This document shows, piece after piece, positions 9,033 to 17,134 of a stretch of DNA of 64,000 nucleotides. This DNA is from Alphaproteobacteria bacterium. GTDB lineage: Bacteria; Pseudomonadota; Alphaproteobacteria; UBA6615. Below the pieces are notes generated by a model that was given only the letters and a program-made list of their open reading frames with translations, searched no databases and was not told the origin of the DNA. How positions within the stretch are numbered: position 1 is the stretch's first letter; each line of letters opens with the position of its first letter. The DNA is taken from the NCBI GenBank assembly GCA_011087645.1, contig JAALLF010000006.1, positions 175,454 to 239,453 of the forward strand, given 5' to 3'. Position numbers and translations under genes: made by a program.

Positions 9033-10160
9033 ATGGCTGAATTGGTTTCAACTCCGACGCTTGCCGTAGGCCGGTTTTTTAGCTGGTGGGGCGGTGAGCT
9101 GGCGGCCCTGGTGCCCGCGGCGTTGCGCCAATCGCTGGTCCGCCGACCCCAGCTACGCGTGCTGCAATTCACCGCCACGGAACTCAGCTTTGCCGACTAT
9201 CGCGGCAAACAGACACGCGAACTGGGCCGTATTAGCCTGGCCGAATTGGAAAACGACTCCAATCCCGCCATCGTCGCCCAGGCAAAGCGGCAATCGCGTA
9301 AGGCAGCAAAGACGGCAATTCTGCTGCCGTCGGAGCAGGCCTTGTACAAGATGCTCACCCTGCCAGTCATGGCGGGATCGGATCTGCGCGATGCCTTAGC
9401 CTTTCAGATCGACCGACAAACCCCCTTTTCGCCGGACGATGTCTATTTCGACTATCGGGTCCGCGAGCGCGACAACGATGCGAAGCGTCTCTCGATCGAG
9501 CTCGTTGTCGCGCCGCGTACGGTGGTCGAGCGGGCCGTGAATACGGCGCGCCGCTTGGGATTTGACCCCGCGGCGGTCGGGGTCGGCGAAATCAATGGCG
9601 AAGACCCGTTTGAACTCGACCTATTACCGCGTTCGATGGCAAACCGGCGGCGAAATTTCCGTCCCCTGTTCGCACTGCTGGTGATCGCCGCTCTGCTCGG
9701 CGGCGCCTGGACCGTCGCGCAGGCCGCGCTAGACCGCAAAGAATCTGCTGCCAACGCGCTGAGCGAACAGGTCAATTTGGCGCGCCAGCGGGCCGACAAG
9801 CTGCAAGCGCTCAAAGACGAACGCGACGCACTGATTTTGGAGGGCCAGTTCCTAACCCGGCGCAAGGGAGAGGCCCCCAAACCGGTCTTATTCGTCGAGG
9901 AGCTGACCCGTGTCCTGCCTGACCATACCTGGTTGTTCCATCTGCAACAGGACGGCACCCGCCTGCGGCTTTCCGGATATACCTCTGACGCCTCGTCGTT
10001 GATCGGCCTGATCGGCGAATTGCCAATGTTCTCCGACCCTAAGTTCGGCTCGCCAGTGACCCATGATCCGCGGCGTGAAAAAGACCGCTTCAATATTGTC
10101 GTCGAATTGAAATCTGACACATCCGAAACGGCGACCAACGCGGCGGAACCGGCGCAATGA
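9033..10160 (+). CDS. gspL: Type II secretion assembly protein GspL
   Basis: Bitopic inner-membrane protein that recruits GspE to the membrane. About 375 residues from ATG 9033, which is preceded by AGGTAA; an in-frame TTG lies at 9009. The cytoplasmic part (to about residue 205) has the actin-like GspL/PilM fold pattern, including the LPVMAGSDLRDALAFQID region and DVYFDYRV. One membrane helix (about 212-232, FALLVIAALLGGAWTVAQAAL) is followed by a coiled coil and a periplasmic PilN-like domain (LTRVLPDHTWLFHLQQDG). The stop overlaps the gspM start. Confidence 0.88.
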   Translation: MAELVSTPTLAVGRFFSWWGGELAALVPAALRQSLVRRPQLRVLQFTATELSFADYRGKQTRELGRISLAELENDSNPAIVAQAKRQSRKAAKTAILLPSEQALYKMLTLPVMAGSDLRDALAFQIDRQTPFSPDDVYFDYRVRERDNDAKRLSIELVVAPRTVVERAVNTARRLGFDPAAVGVGEINGEDPFELDLLPRSMANRRRNFRPLFALLVIAALLGGAWTVAQAALDRKESAANALSEQVNLARQRADKLQALKDERDALILEGQFLTRRKGEAPKPVLFVEELTRVLPDHTWLFHLQQDGTRLRLSGYTSDASSLIGLIGELPMFSDPKFGSPVTHDPRREKDRFNIVVELKSDTSETATNAAEPAQ

Positions 10161-10744
10161 ACCGGACCGTCCCACCGCTGATTTCCCGCCTGCTTGCCGT
10201 GGGCCTCCTTATCCTAGCCATAGGCTTAGCGTGGGTTATTTTCGTCAGCCCCCTCAAGGCTAGTTTTGACGCCCAAGAAACTCGTATCACCCGCGCCAAT
10301 GAACTGTTGGCACGCTATGAGAGGGCTTTGGCGGATGAACCGGGTTTACGCGCCGAGATCGAGCAACTTCGCAAGAATGACGGCACCCCCGATCCGTTCC
10401 TGAAGGGCAATAGTACGCAGATCATCGCAGCTGATTTGCAGAACCAGATTCAAAGACTGGTTGCCGGCGAACCGGGCGATATTCGTAGCATCCAGGTCCT
10501 GCCAGAAACCAAGGAAGACGGGTTCGAGAAAATTGGCCTGCGGGTTACACTCACTGCGGGCATTCCGAGCATGCAGAAGATTTTCTACGATATCGAGACT
10601 TCCGTGCCAGCGCTTTTCGTCGATAATTTAGATGTCCGCACGAATGTCCGTCGTCGCCGGCGTAACGCGGAACCGACCAACCGGATCCAGATCCGTTTCG
10701 ATGTATTCGGATACCGAAAGCTGACGGGTAATGATGCCAGCTAA
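10157..10744 (+). CDS. gspM: Type II secretion protein GspM
   Basis: Bitopic membrane protein that partners GspL in the assembly platform. 195 residues. One N-terminal membrane helix (about 13-31, LAVGLLILAIGLAWVIFVS) precedes a coiled coil and a ferredoxin-like domain (IQVLPETKEDGFEKIGLRVTL; MQKIFYDIETSVPALFVDNLDV). This matches the GspM/GspMb family. It overlaps gspL by four bases and the next gene by 14. The name rests on both domain pattern and operon position. Confidence 0.85.
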   Translation: MNRTVPPLISRLLAVGLLILAIGLAWVIFVSPLKASFDAQETRITRANELLARYERALADEPGLRAEIEQLRKNDGTPDPFLKGNSTQIIAADLQNQIQRLVAGEPGDIRSIQVLPETKEDGFEKIGLRVTLTAGIPSMQKIFYDIETSVPALFVDNLDVRTNVRRRRRNAEPTNRIQIRFDVFGYRKLTGNDAS

Positions 10745-11258
10745 ATCCATCATAAGTGTTGGAAAACTAGTACTGCTTGTCCTCGGTATTGGCGGCGCCA
10801 CGCCGGTAATTGCTCAAACGACAGCGGGATCGTTACCAACGCTGCCTCCCATCGACGCGCTATCGGAAACCATCGAACGGCCCCTCTTTCGCGAAGACCG
10901 CCGGCCCCCGTCAGTCGAGGAAGAACAGCAGGAAGAGCAAAACGTCGAGTCCGGATTGTTTACCCTGGTTGGCATCATCGTCTCGCCCAAACAGCGCATT
11001 GCCCTGGTTAAAGTGCGGGGATCGCAGGAAGTTCTGCAATTGAGTGAAGGTCAGCAGGCCAATGGCTGGACAGTCCTTCAAATCAGCGCGGGAGATGTAA
11101 TATTTGAGTCGAGAGACAAGACAGAAACAATTGAATTGATTGATATAAAGCCCGCACCAACTCGACGACAAAGGGCGCGTGACCGCCGCCAACAACCGCA
11201 ACAGCAAACGCAGCCGCAACCGGCGGCGCCACTACCGGGTAGTGAGCCAAGGAAATAG
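10731..11258 (+). CDS. GspC/GspN-like type II secretion protein (HR domain, no PDZ)
   Basis: Last gene of the gsp operon. 175 residues; ATG 10734 is an equally good start. An N-terminal hydrophobic segment (about 8-28) is a signal peptide or membrane anchor. The body contains IERPLFREDRRPP and LVGIIVSPKQRIALVKVRG followed by LSEGQQANGWTVLQI, which is the homology-region fold of GspC that contacts GspD. The tail is Arg/Gln/Pro-rich and disordered. A PDZ or coiled-coil substrate-selector domain is absent, so this is a minimal GspC, often annotated as GspN. GspC-like function is inferred from fold and position. Confidence 0.75.
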   Translation: MMPAKSIISVGKLVLLVLGIGGATPVIAQTTAGSLPTLPPIDALSETIERPLFREDRRPPSVEEEQQEEQNVESGLFTLVGIIVSPKQRIALVKVRGSQEVLQLSEGQQANGWTVLQISAGDVIFESRDKTETIELIDIKPAPTRRQRARDRRQQPQQQTQPQPAAPLPGSEPRK

Positions 11259-11602
11259 CGCTGATCGTCCTGTAAAGAGGTATCTCCGCAAATTTCGGGT
11301 TGTATTTAATCTAAAAACCTATCGGGTTACGGAACTGACAATCCGCGACCTGTTGGGCAAGAAAATCGAAAAATTTTTGCAAAAAGCGCAAATTAATTTC
11401 ACGCGTGGCTAGAATCGTTTCGTTATCAACCTGCCAAATTGAATAAAATTTTAGCGGTATTCTGCGGGTCACGGCGAAAAAGCGGCGCATCATCCGCGCC
11501 TGTTCCTAACAAAGCCCTAATTCATAGTTTTTTAAATATAGCCTGCAAACCTGTTTGCATCGGTCGGAGAATCCGATCGAATTCGAAAGGATGGAGACTG
11601 AC
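11259..11602. other. AT-rich intergenic region with a perfect dyad
   Basis: 344 bases without a convincing gene, clearly AT-richer than the flanks. No terminator hairpin with a T-run was found after the gsp operon. The notable element is a 16-base perfect dyad, TGCAAAC-CT-GTTTGCA, at 11544-11559, about 43 bases before the next start codon. It lies just after an AT-rich stretch (TTTTTTAAATATA, about 11528-11540) that could be a -10 region. A weaker dyad, ATCGG/CCGAT, follows at 11559-11577. An operator for the downstream gene is plausible but unproven. Confidence 0.4.
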
Positions 11603-11926
11603 ATGTTACGGACAAACAGCGTTATCGCTGGGCTAGTCCTGTCAGTCGTTGCAATTAGTGGCAATGCAGCAGTAGCCCAGCAACAGCCGACGCAAAACAG
11701 TTGCACGGATCGCGGCAGCGCGCTCTCGCATCTGTCAAAGAATTACCAGGAAGAACCTGTCGCAATGGGGCTCGCCAGCAGCGGGGGCGTTGTTGAAGTG
11801 CTCACCAACGACAAAGGCTCATCCTGGTCGATCATCGTCACCATGCCGACCGGGGTTACCTGCCTCGTCGCATCGGGCGAAGGTTGGGAAGCCTTACAAC
11901 CAATCATTTCGGGCAAAATTCTCTAG
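11603..11926 (+). CDS. Small secreted protein of unknown function
   Basis: 107 residues from ATG 11603, which has a GGAG ribosome site about 7 bases upstream. The N-terminus is a clear Sec signal peptide (MLRTNSVIAGLVLSVVAISG, then NAAVAQQQ) with probable cleavage after AVA-Q. The mature part is about 80 residues with two cysteines (SCTDR and TCLVAS) that could form a disulfide, and short hydrophobic strands (GVVEVLTNDKGSSWSIIVTMPTG). I do not recognise a named family; similar small periplasmic proteins are widespread in alphaproteobacteria (recollection). Its position next to the gsp operon does not prove that it is a secretion substrate. Confidence 0.75.
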   Translation: MLRTNSVIAGLVLSVVAISGNAAVAQQQPTQNSCTDRGSALSHLSKNYQEEPVAMGLASSGGVVEVLTNDKGSSWSIIVTMPTGVTCLVASGEGWEALQPIISGKIL

Positions 11927-11948
11927 TCGGATAAGCTGCACCGCGGCG

Positions 11949-12434
11949 TCACTCGGCGTTGCCGAATAGCGGATGGATCAGCCGGTCGCCAGGTTTTATG
12001 GCGAGCCGGCCCACCGTCCCGGCATTCACCTCCAGAACAGCGCGTACCGGTATACCGGCGGTAATCGTGGTCAACGATTGCGGCACCGTGCGTTCGACGA
12101 TGTGGACGATGCGACCGTCCCGCGCCACGAATAGCATGTCCAGCGGTACAAAGGTGTTGCGCATCCACATGGATGCAACCCGTTCGCGCTGGTGAAAGAA
12201 CAACATGCCGGCGTTTTTGGCCAATTCCTGGCGGAACATCAGCCCCTGCGCCTGTTGGTTTTGGTTCAGGGCCAGTTCGATATCGAATTCATGACGGCCA
12301 TCGGCTGTCTCAATATTCAAGGTCGATCGATCGAAGGTCGCCTGAGCATTCGCATCCCGCGCGCTGCCTAGGTTTACCGCCCCGGCAAAGACCACGATCA
12401 GGGCCAAAACAGCTATTTTTTGCATCCACTTCAT
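11949..12434 (-). CDS. DUF192 family secreted protein
   Basis: 161 residues with an N-terminal signal peptide (MKWMQKIAVLALIVVFAGAVNL) and a complete DUF192 domain: AQGLMFRQELAKNAGMLF, then SMWMRNTFVPLDMLFV, IVERTVPQSLT and VLEVNAGTVGRLAIKPGD. DUF192 proteins are small periplasmic or secreted beta-barrel proteins of unknown biochemical role. The gene starts inside the end of the upstream histone-deacetylase-like gene (4-base overlap), so the two are translated from one message. Confidence 0.93.
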   Translation of the reverse strand: MKWMQKIAVLALIVVFAGAVNLGSARDANAQATFDRSTLNIETADGRHEFDIELALNQNQQAQGLMFRQELAKNAGMLFFHQRERVASMWMRNTFVPLDMLFVARDGRIVHIVERTVPQSLTTITAGIPVRAVLEVNAGTVGRLAIKPGDRLIHPLFGNAE

Positions 12435-13624
12435 TGAGCCACCACCACATCAGCATCCAAGGGGTCAATCGTGCCATCTTGGGCGCAAACTGTGTCAATA
12501 ATTTGCCGCACCTGGTCGCGCACCGGCCGCGTATCAGCCGGGTCGGCAAGGGTCGTGAACCAATGTTCCGGCGGGTTGCGCCCAGCCGCGCGCGACCAGG
12601 TGAGTTGACGCAGCATCGTTTCAGCGGAATCGGGTAAGCGGTCGGGAATATCGAACCCGTTCAAGGTCGCCCATACGCCGCTCCAGCAGCGCGCCACGCT
12701 CCACGGATTATAACCACCGCCACCGGTGACCAGAACCTTATCAGCGAGCGCGGCGGTTCGCCCGACCGCCCGCCACAGGGCGTTGTTTGTCAACTCCAGG
12801 CGGCTCAACGGATCGTCGGCCAGCGCATCCGCGCCACACTGAATGACCACGACATCCGGACGCAAAGTCCGGCCGATTGGCACTACCAGCCGATCCACGA
12901 TCAAATCCAACTCCTGATCGTTGAAATGGCGCGGGACCGGCACGTTGGCCGCATGGCCGCCGGCGCAATCACCCAGGGCGCCGCTAAACGGCCAACGACC
13001 GTCTTCGTGAATCGACAGGGTGAAGACCCGCCCGTCATCGCCGAACGCGTCCTGCACCCCATCGCCGTGATGGGCATCGAAATCAACGTAGAAAATATTG
13101 CCGATGCCATGGTCGAGCAGCCGCAAGAGGGCTAACGCCAAATCGTTGAGATAGCAGAAACCGCTGGCCCGGTCGGGCCGACCATGATGGGTGCCGCCGG
13201 TCGGACTATAGACGATGGCGCGGCCGTCGCGGGGATTGGCGGCGGCAAGCAGATCGGCGGCGGCCAGCATCGCCCCGGCAGACGTCGCCGGGCGGGTATA
13301 CATGGTGTCGTGGATGGGGTTTTCCATTTTGCCCAGATTGTGGCGATGACGCAGCGCCTCGGGCAGTGCCTGATCACGCTCACCCCGACGCAGCACCTCG
13401 ATATAGTCGCCATCGTGGAACCGCAGTAAATCCTCCAGTGACGCCTGGGAACTTTCGACGTAAGCATCGTCAGGCAACCAGCCCAACGCCCGCACCAAAT
13501 CGATCGTGGCCGGCACCCGCGGCACCGACAGCGGATGCTTGGCGCCGAAATTTGCCTGGCGATAGATCTCGTTTCCAATGAACACCGGCCGGCTTAAATG
13601 CGGCTTTGGCGTAGCCTCATACAT
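12431..13624 (-). CDS. Histone deacetylase superfamily (AcuC/acetylpolyamine amidohydrolase-like) protein
   Basis: Zinc-dependent deacetylase fold, about 397 residues. ATG 13624 is chosen because AGGTGA lies five bases upstream; a GTG at 13633 is in frame. Recognisable motifs include GGTHHGRPDRASGFCYLND (active-site His pair), DFDAHHGDGVQ (Asp and His zinc ligands), QCGADALADDP (second Asp ligand) and TGGGGYNPWSVARCW. Bacterial members deacetylate small amines, acetylated enzymes or acetoin-related substrates; the actual substrate cannot be read here. It is co-transcribed with the DUF192 gene. Confidence 0.92.
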   Translation of the reverse strand: MYEATPKPHLSRPVFIGNEIYRQANFGAKHPLSVPRVPATIDLVRALGWLPDDAYVESSQASLEDLLRFHDGDYIEVLRRGERDQALPEALRHRHNLGKMENPIHDTMYTRPATSAGAMLAAADLLAAANPRDGRAIVYSPTGGTHHGRPDRASGFCYLNDLALALLRLLDHGIGNIFYVDFDAHHGDGVQDAFGDDGRVFTLSIHEDGRWPFSGALGDCAGGHAANVPVPRHFNDQELDLIVDRLVVPIGRTLRPDVVVIQCGADALADDPLSRLELTNNALWRAVGRTAALADKVLVTGGGGYNPWSVARCWSGVWATLNGFDIPDRLPDSAETMLRQLTWSRAAGRNPPEHWFTTLADPADTRPVRDQVRQIIDTVCAQDGTIDPLDADVVVAQ

Positions 13625-13678
13625 ACCAATCACCTAGCCCCCCGGCCCCGTGATTGCAAACGGCGAACCAGTGCCGTC

Positions 13679-13751
13679 ATCCTTCGACAAGCTCAGGATG
13701 AGGATGGGCAAGCAAAAGATAACCTCATCCTGAGCTTGTCGAAGGACGAGG
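13679..13751. repeat. Inverted pair of the dispersed palindromic repeat
   Basis: Two oppositely oriented copies with core TTCGACAAGCTCAGGATG: arm one at 13679-13703 and arm two at 13723-13751, separated by 19 bases. Each arm alone can form a short stem (CATCC/GGATG), and the pair can form a long cruciform. It lies between the deacetylase start and the TPP riboswitch, where it does not obviously interrupt a gene. The same element recurs at eight or more other loci in the window. Confidence 0.9.
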
Positions 13752-13819
13752 TTATCGCTCGCACAAAACGATGAGAGTACCCATTGACGGAGCGGCCCCG
13801 AGACCGACATAGTGCGATC

Positions 13820-13912
13820 CTCACCTGGGGGAGCCGCACGCCGGCTGAGAGGTCCCGATTGGCGGGACGACCCCTGGAACCTGATCCGGTTAATGCCGGC
13901 GGAGGGATGCGT
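13820..13912 (+). promoter_or_regulatory. TPP riboswitch (THI element)
   Basis: The conserved thiamine pyrophosphate aptamer blocks are present in order: GGGGAGCC (about 13827-13834), GCTGAGAGG (13844-13852), a variable P3-type stem CCCGAT/GGCGGG, then GACCCCTGGAACCTGATCCG (13868-13887) and GTTAATGCCGGCGGAGGGA (13889-13907). The last block contains a GGAGG that can act as a ribosome site for the start codon at 13921, so control is probably at translation initiation. It directly precedes the thiamine-precursor importer genes, which fits thiamine-dependent repression. Confidence 0.97.
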
Positions 13913-13920
13913 GGGTTGCG

Positions 13921-14730
13921 ATGCCAAACGATTGCGCACAGACAACCGAGACCAGGGCGGATACAGGCCAAACAACAGCAGCCATCGGCTTGCGCATCGC
14001 CAACGGCCGCCTCGCCTTCGCCGATATGCTATTGTTCGACGAATTGTCGGCAACCATCACCGCCGGCGAATGGACCTGTATTCTCGGGCCTAGCGGGGTC
14101 GGTAAATCAACCCTATTGCGGATGATCGCCGGGCTGGGCGAAAGCGACCCCGCCACCAATATCACCGCATCGGACGGGTCGCCCTTAGATCAACGTATCG
14201 CATGGATGGCGCAACAGGATCTGCTGCTGCCCTGGTTGTCGGTGTCGCAAAACATCGCCTTGGGCAACAAGTTACGTGGTCAGACAACCGACGGCGGTCA
14301 CGTTAGCGCCCTATTAGCCAATGTCGGGCTCGACGCTCGGCCAGACGCCTTGCCAGCTACGCTCTCGGGTGGCCAACGTCAGCGCGCGGCGTTGGCGCGG
14401 ACATTGATGGAAGACCGGCCGGTAGTCTTGATGGACGAGCCGTTTTCCGCCGTCGACGCGATTACCCGCGCCCGGCTGCAGGAATTAGCGGCGCGCCTTC
14501 TGCGCGGCCGCACAGTTTTGCAAGTCACCCACGACCCTCTCGAAGCGCTGCGCCTGGGCCATAATATTCACGTAATGGCCGGTCGGCCGGCGCATCTTGG
14601 CGCCGTCATCCGGCCACCAGGCGACACCCCACGCGACCCGACCGAGCCGGCCCTGCGCGACCTTCATATGGCGCTATTGGCAGAACTTAGTTCCGCCGCC
14701 GACGATGGCTCGAACGGCGGTGCACCGTGA
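13921..14730 (+). CDS. thiZ: HMP/thiamine-precursor ABC transporter ATPase ThiZ
   Basis: ATPase subunit of an importer for hydroxymethylpyrimidine-type thiamine precursors. 269 residues. Walker A is GPSGVGKST (residues 56-64), the Q-loop region is AWMAQQDLLLPWLSV, the signature is LSGGQRQRAALAR, Walker B is VVLMDEP, and the switch region VTHDPLEAL follows. The sequence falls in the nitrate/taurine/ThiZ branch. It begins nine bases beyond the TPP aptamer and overlaps the permease start by four bases. The riboswitch supports the thiamine-related role over taurine or nitrate transport. Confidence 0.9.
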   Translation: MPNDCAQTTETRADTGQTTAAIGLRIANGRLAFADMLLFDELSATITAGEWTCILGPSGVGKSTLLRMIAGLGESDPATNITASDGSPLDQRIAWMAQQDLLLPWLSVSQNIALGNKLRGQTTDGGHVSALLANVGLDARPDALPATLSGGQRQRAALARTLMEDRPVVLMDEPFSAVDAITRARLQELAARLLRGRTVLQVTHDPLEALRLGHNIHVMAGRPAHLGAVIRPPGDTPRDPTEPALRDLHMALLAELSSAADDGSNGGAP

Positions 14731-15488
14731 AAATTCTGCGCCCCCTCATTGTGTTCACCGGATTGCTTATCCTGTGGCAACTCGTTGTCAGCGTGTTCGG
14801 GGTCGCGCCGTTCATCTTGCCGGCGCCACTCGACGTGTTGACCACGGCGATCGAGCGCGCCGATGTGCTCGCCGGCCATGCGCGTATCACCATATTGGAA
14901 ATTTTCCTCGGTCTGACTTTCGGCACACTATTCGGCGCGTTGAGCGCGCTGACCATGTCCTACTTCCGACCGGCGCGATCATGGATTTTGCCGGTATTGG
15001 TGGTATCCCAGGCAGTTCCGGTATTCGCCTTGGCCCCGGTTCTCGTGTTGTGGTTCGGCTATGGCATGGCGCCGAAAGTGGTGATGGCGACGTTGATCAT
15101 TTATTTCCCGGTCACCGCAGCATTTTACGACGGGCTGCGGCGCACCGAGACCGGCTGGCTCGATCTGGCGCAAACCATGGGCGCGTCGAAATGGGCGATC
15201 CTGCGCCAAGTCCGCCTGCCCGCCGCGCTGCCGGCTTTTGCCTCGGGCCTGCGCGTCGCCGCCGCCGTCGCCCCCATCGGCGCGGTGGTCGGCGAGTGGG
15301 TCGGCTCTTCGGCCGGCTTGGGCTACTACATGCTGTTGATGAACGGGCGGGTGCAAACCAACGCCATGTTCGCCGCCCTATTCGTTTTGGCGCTGGTCGC
15401 CACCGCCATCTATTTCGCCATCGACGCGGCCCTGCGCCGCGCCATCTCTTGGCAACCGGAAAGCGACCCGGCCCGGGCAACACCCTAA
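14727..15488 (+). CDS. thiX: HMP/thiamine-precursor ABC transporter permease ThiX
   Basis: Integral membrane permease, 253 residues with about six hydrophobic segments. The BPD-transporter coupling motif is visible as MGASKWAILRQVRLPAALPAFASGL. Adjacent ATPase and binding-protein genes complete a three-part importer. It starts inside the end of thiZ (ATGA overlap) and is followed by thiY after 23 bases. The specificity call rests on the upstream TPP riboswitch and the ThiY sequence. Confidence 0.9.
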   Translation: MKILRPLIVFTGLLILWQLVVSVFGVAPFILPAPLDVLTTAIERADVLAGHARITILEIFLGLTFGTLFGALSALTMSYFRPARSWILPVLVVSQAVPVFALAPVLVLWFGYGMAPKVVMATLIIYFPVTAAFYDGLRRTETGWLDLAQTMGASKWAILRQVRLPAALPAFASGLRVAAAVAPIGAVVGEWVGSSAGLGYYMLLMNGRVQTNAMFAALFVLALVATAIYFAIDAALRRAISWQPESDPARATP

Positions 15489-15511
15489 TCCCAGTCTATC
15501 GGAGCAAGTAC

Positions 15512-16453
15512 ATGAAACGACTTTTGACCCTGCTGATGGCCACCGGATTTATCCTGACGGCAGGACCGGCGAGCGCGGCGGAAAAACTAACCGTGCTGCT
15601 CGACTGGTTCGTCAATCCCGACCACGGGCCTTTGTTCGTCGCCTTGGAGCGCGGCGAATTCGCCAAGCGCGGGCTGGAGGTCGAATTCATCGCGCCCGCC
15701 GACCCCAACGATCCGCCCAAACTCGTCGCCGCCGGCAAGGCCGACGTGGCGGTGTCCTACCAGCCGCAACTGCACTTGCAGGTCGAAGCCGGATTGCCGC
15801 TGACGCGCATCGGCACGCTGGTCGCCACGCCGCTAAATTCGGTGGTGGTCTTGGCCGATAGCCCGATCCGCTCGATCGCCGACTTGAAGGGCCGCAAGGT
15901 CGGCTTCTCGGTCGGCGGTTTTGAAGACGCGTTGCTCGGCGCCATGCTGGCCAAGCACGGGCTGTCGCTGAAAGATGTCGAGCTGATCAACGTCAACTTC
16001 TCCCTATCGCCGTCGTTGATGAGCGGCCAGGTCGACGCGGTGATCGGCGCCTTTCGCAATTTCGAGCTGAACCAGATGGATATCGTCGGCCGGCCCGGGC
16101 GCGCCTTTTATCTCGAGGAAGAAGGCATTCCGGCCTATGACGAGCTGGTGCTGGTGGCGAATAACAACAAGCTCGGCGACAAAAGACTACGCGCCTTTCT
16201 CGACGCCATCGAGGTCGGCACCCAGTACATGGTCAACCATCCCGACCAGGCCTGGAAACTGTTCCTCAAGGGCCACAAGGATCTCGACGACGAGCTCAAC
16301 AAGCGGGCTTGGCGCGATACCTTGCCACGCTTCGCGCTGCGCCCCGGCGCGTTGGACGAAGCGCGCTATGCCAAGTTCGCCGAATTTCTGAAAGGCCAGG
16401 GCATGATCAAAACCCCGCCGCCAGTGGCGAGCTACGCGGTCGAAATCAAATAG
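15512..16453 (+). CDS. thiY: HMP/thiamine-precursor binding protein ThiY (NMT1/THI5-like)
   Basis: Periplasmic solute-binding protein, 313 residues, with a Sec signal peptide (MKRLLTLLMATGFILTAGPASA). ATG 15512 has GGAG about nine bases upstream. The mature protein opens with KLTVLLDWFVNPDHGPLFVA, a hallmark of the NMT1/THI5-like ThiY family that binds formylaminopyrimidine or HMP. Further family segments are GKADVAVSYQPQ and LKGRKVGFSVGGFED. It completes the riboswitch-controlled thiZXY operon, so the cell can salvage pyrimidine precursors from outside. Confidence 0.92.
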   Translation: MKRLLTLLMATGFILTAGPASAAEKLTVLLDWFVNPDHGPLFVALERGEFAKRGLEVEFIAPADPNDPPKLVAAGKADVAVSYQPQLHLQVEAGLPLTRIGTLVATPLNSVVVLADSPIRSIADLKGRKVGFSVGGFEDALLGAMLAKHGLSLKDVELINVNFSLSPSLMSGQVDAVIGAFRNFELNQMDIVGRPGRAFYLEEEGIPAYDELVLVANNNKLGDKRLRAFLDAIEVGTQYMVNHPDQAWKLFLKGHKDLDDELNKRAWRDTLPRFALRPGALDEARYAKFAEFLKGQGMIKTPPPVASYAVEIK

Positions 16454-16474
16454 CCGCAAGGGGCGTATCGACGC

Positions 16475-16513
16475 AAAAGTAACCGTCAAAAAATAATATT
16501 GGAGGTTACTTTG
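16475..16513. terminator. Inverted repeat between convergent genes, probable terminator
   Basis: AAAGTAACC (16476-16484) and GGTTACTTT (16504-16512) form a 9-bp stem around an A/T-rich loop. It lies between the end of thiY on the + strand and the end of the methyltransferase gene on the - strand, only about 20 bases from each stop. Position and symmetry suggest a shared bidirectional terminator, although the stem is AT-rich and no long T-run follows. Confidence 0.5.
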
Positions 16514-16518
16514 GCGGC

Positions 16519-17115
16519 TTATCGCCTGTGTCTGGCCACCCCCATGACGACGGGCATTTCGTCGCCGTCAAAGGTAACTGAAAACGCCTGACCGATATGG
16601 ACGGGAATAAGGTCCACCGCGTCGAAAGCATGTGCAATCCGGCTCACGGTCATCCCCGGTTCATCGTCAGGCGCTAGCCAGTCCCACTGGGCGAAGAAAC
16701 CGCCCTCGTTCAAGGGTTGCGCCAGCACGCCCAGCGTCGCCTCGTAGTCCGGCAAAAATCCACAAACCGAGGACGCCACGACGAGGTCGAATTCCGAGAA
16801 CCAGGTCGCATCGATCCGCACTGCGGGATCGTCTATGTCGGCGCATATCGTGGTGACGTTGCCGATTTCTTTTCGGTCCAAGACCTCGATCATCGATTGC
16901 GACGTATCGATGGCGACGACATCGGCGACCAGCGGCGCGAGCCTTTCGCTGAGCAGCCCGGTGCCACAGCCGAAATCAAGAATGCGCCTGGTTCGCCATT
17001 CGTCGTCTTGAATGTTCACATGGACAATGAGAGACGCAAACGCCTGATCGGCATAGAACCGGACATGATCGTCTCGATCCCAATTGATTGCATGCTCGTC
17101 CCAATTTTCAGCCAT
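16519..17115 (-). CDS. Class I SAM-dependent methyltransferase
   Basis: About 198 residues from ATG 17115 (MAENWDEHAINWDRD); the in-frame extension upstream overlaps the neighbouring gene and is not used. The SAM-binding motif I is ILDFGCGTGLLSERLAP, followed by VVAIDTSQSMIEVL (motif II acidic residue in AID) and LVVASSVCGFLPDY (motif IV region). The start resembles methyltransferases acting on small molecules; the substrate is unknown. It lies 19 bases after the ABC exporter gene on the same strand and may share its transcript. Confidence 0.88.
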   Translation of the reverse strand: MAENWDEHAINWDRDDHVRFYADQAFASLIVHVNIQDDEWRTRRILDFGCGTGLLSERLAPLVADVVAIDTSQSMIEVLDRKEIGNVTTICADIDDPAVRIDATWFSEFDLVVASSVCGFLPDYEATLGVLAQPLNEGGFFAQWDWLAPDDEPGMTVSRIAHAFDAVDLIPVHIGQAFSVTFDGDEMPVVMGVARHRR

Positions 17116-17134
17116 GCACGGCTCGGTCCGCGCG

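Noticed and set aside
14597..16453. A 618-codon open frame covering the thiX region and thiY
   Set aside because: Only the part from ATG 15512 reads as protein (signal peptide plus ThiY). The upstream part is Arg/His-rich and overlaps thiX in another frame.
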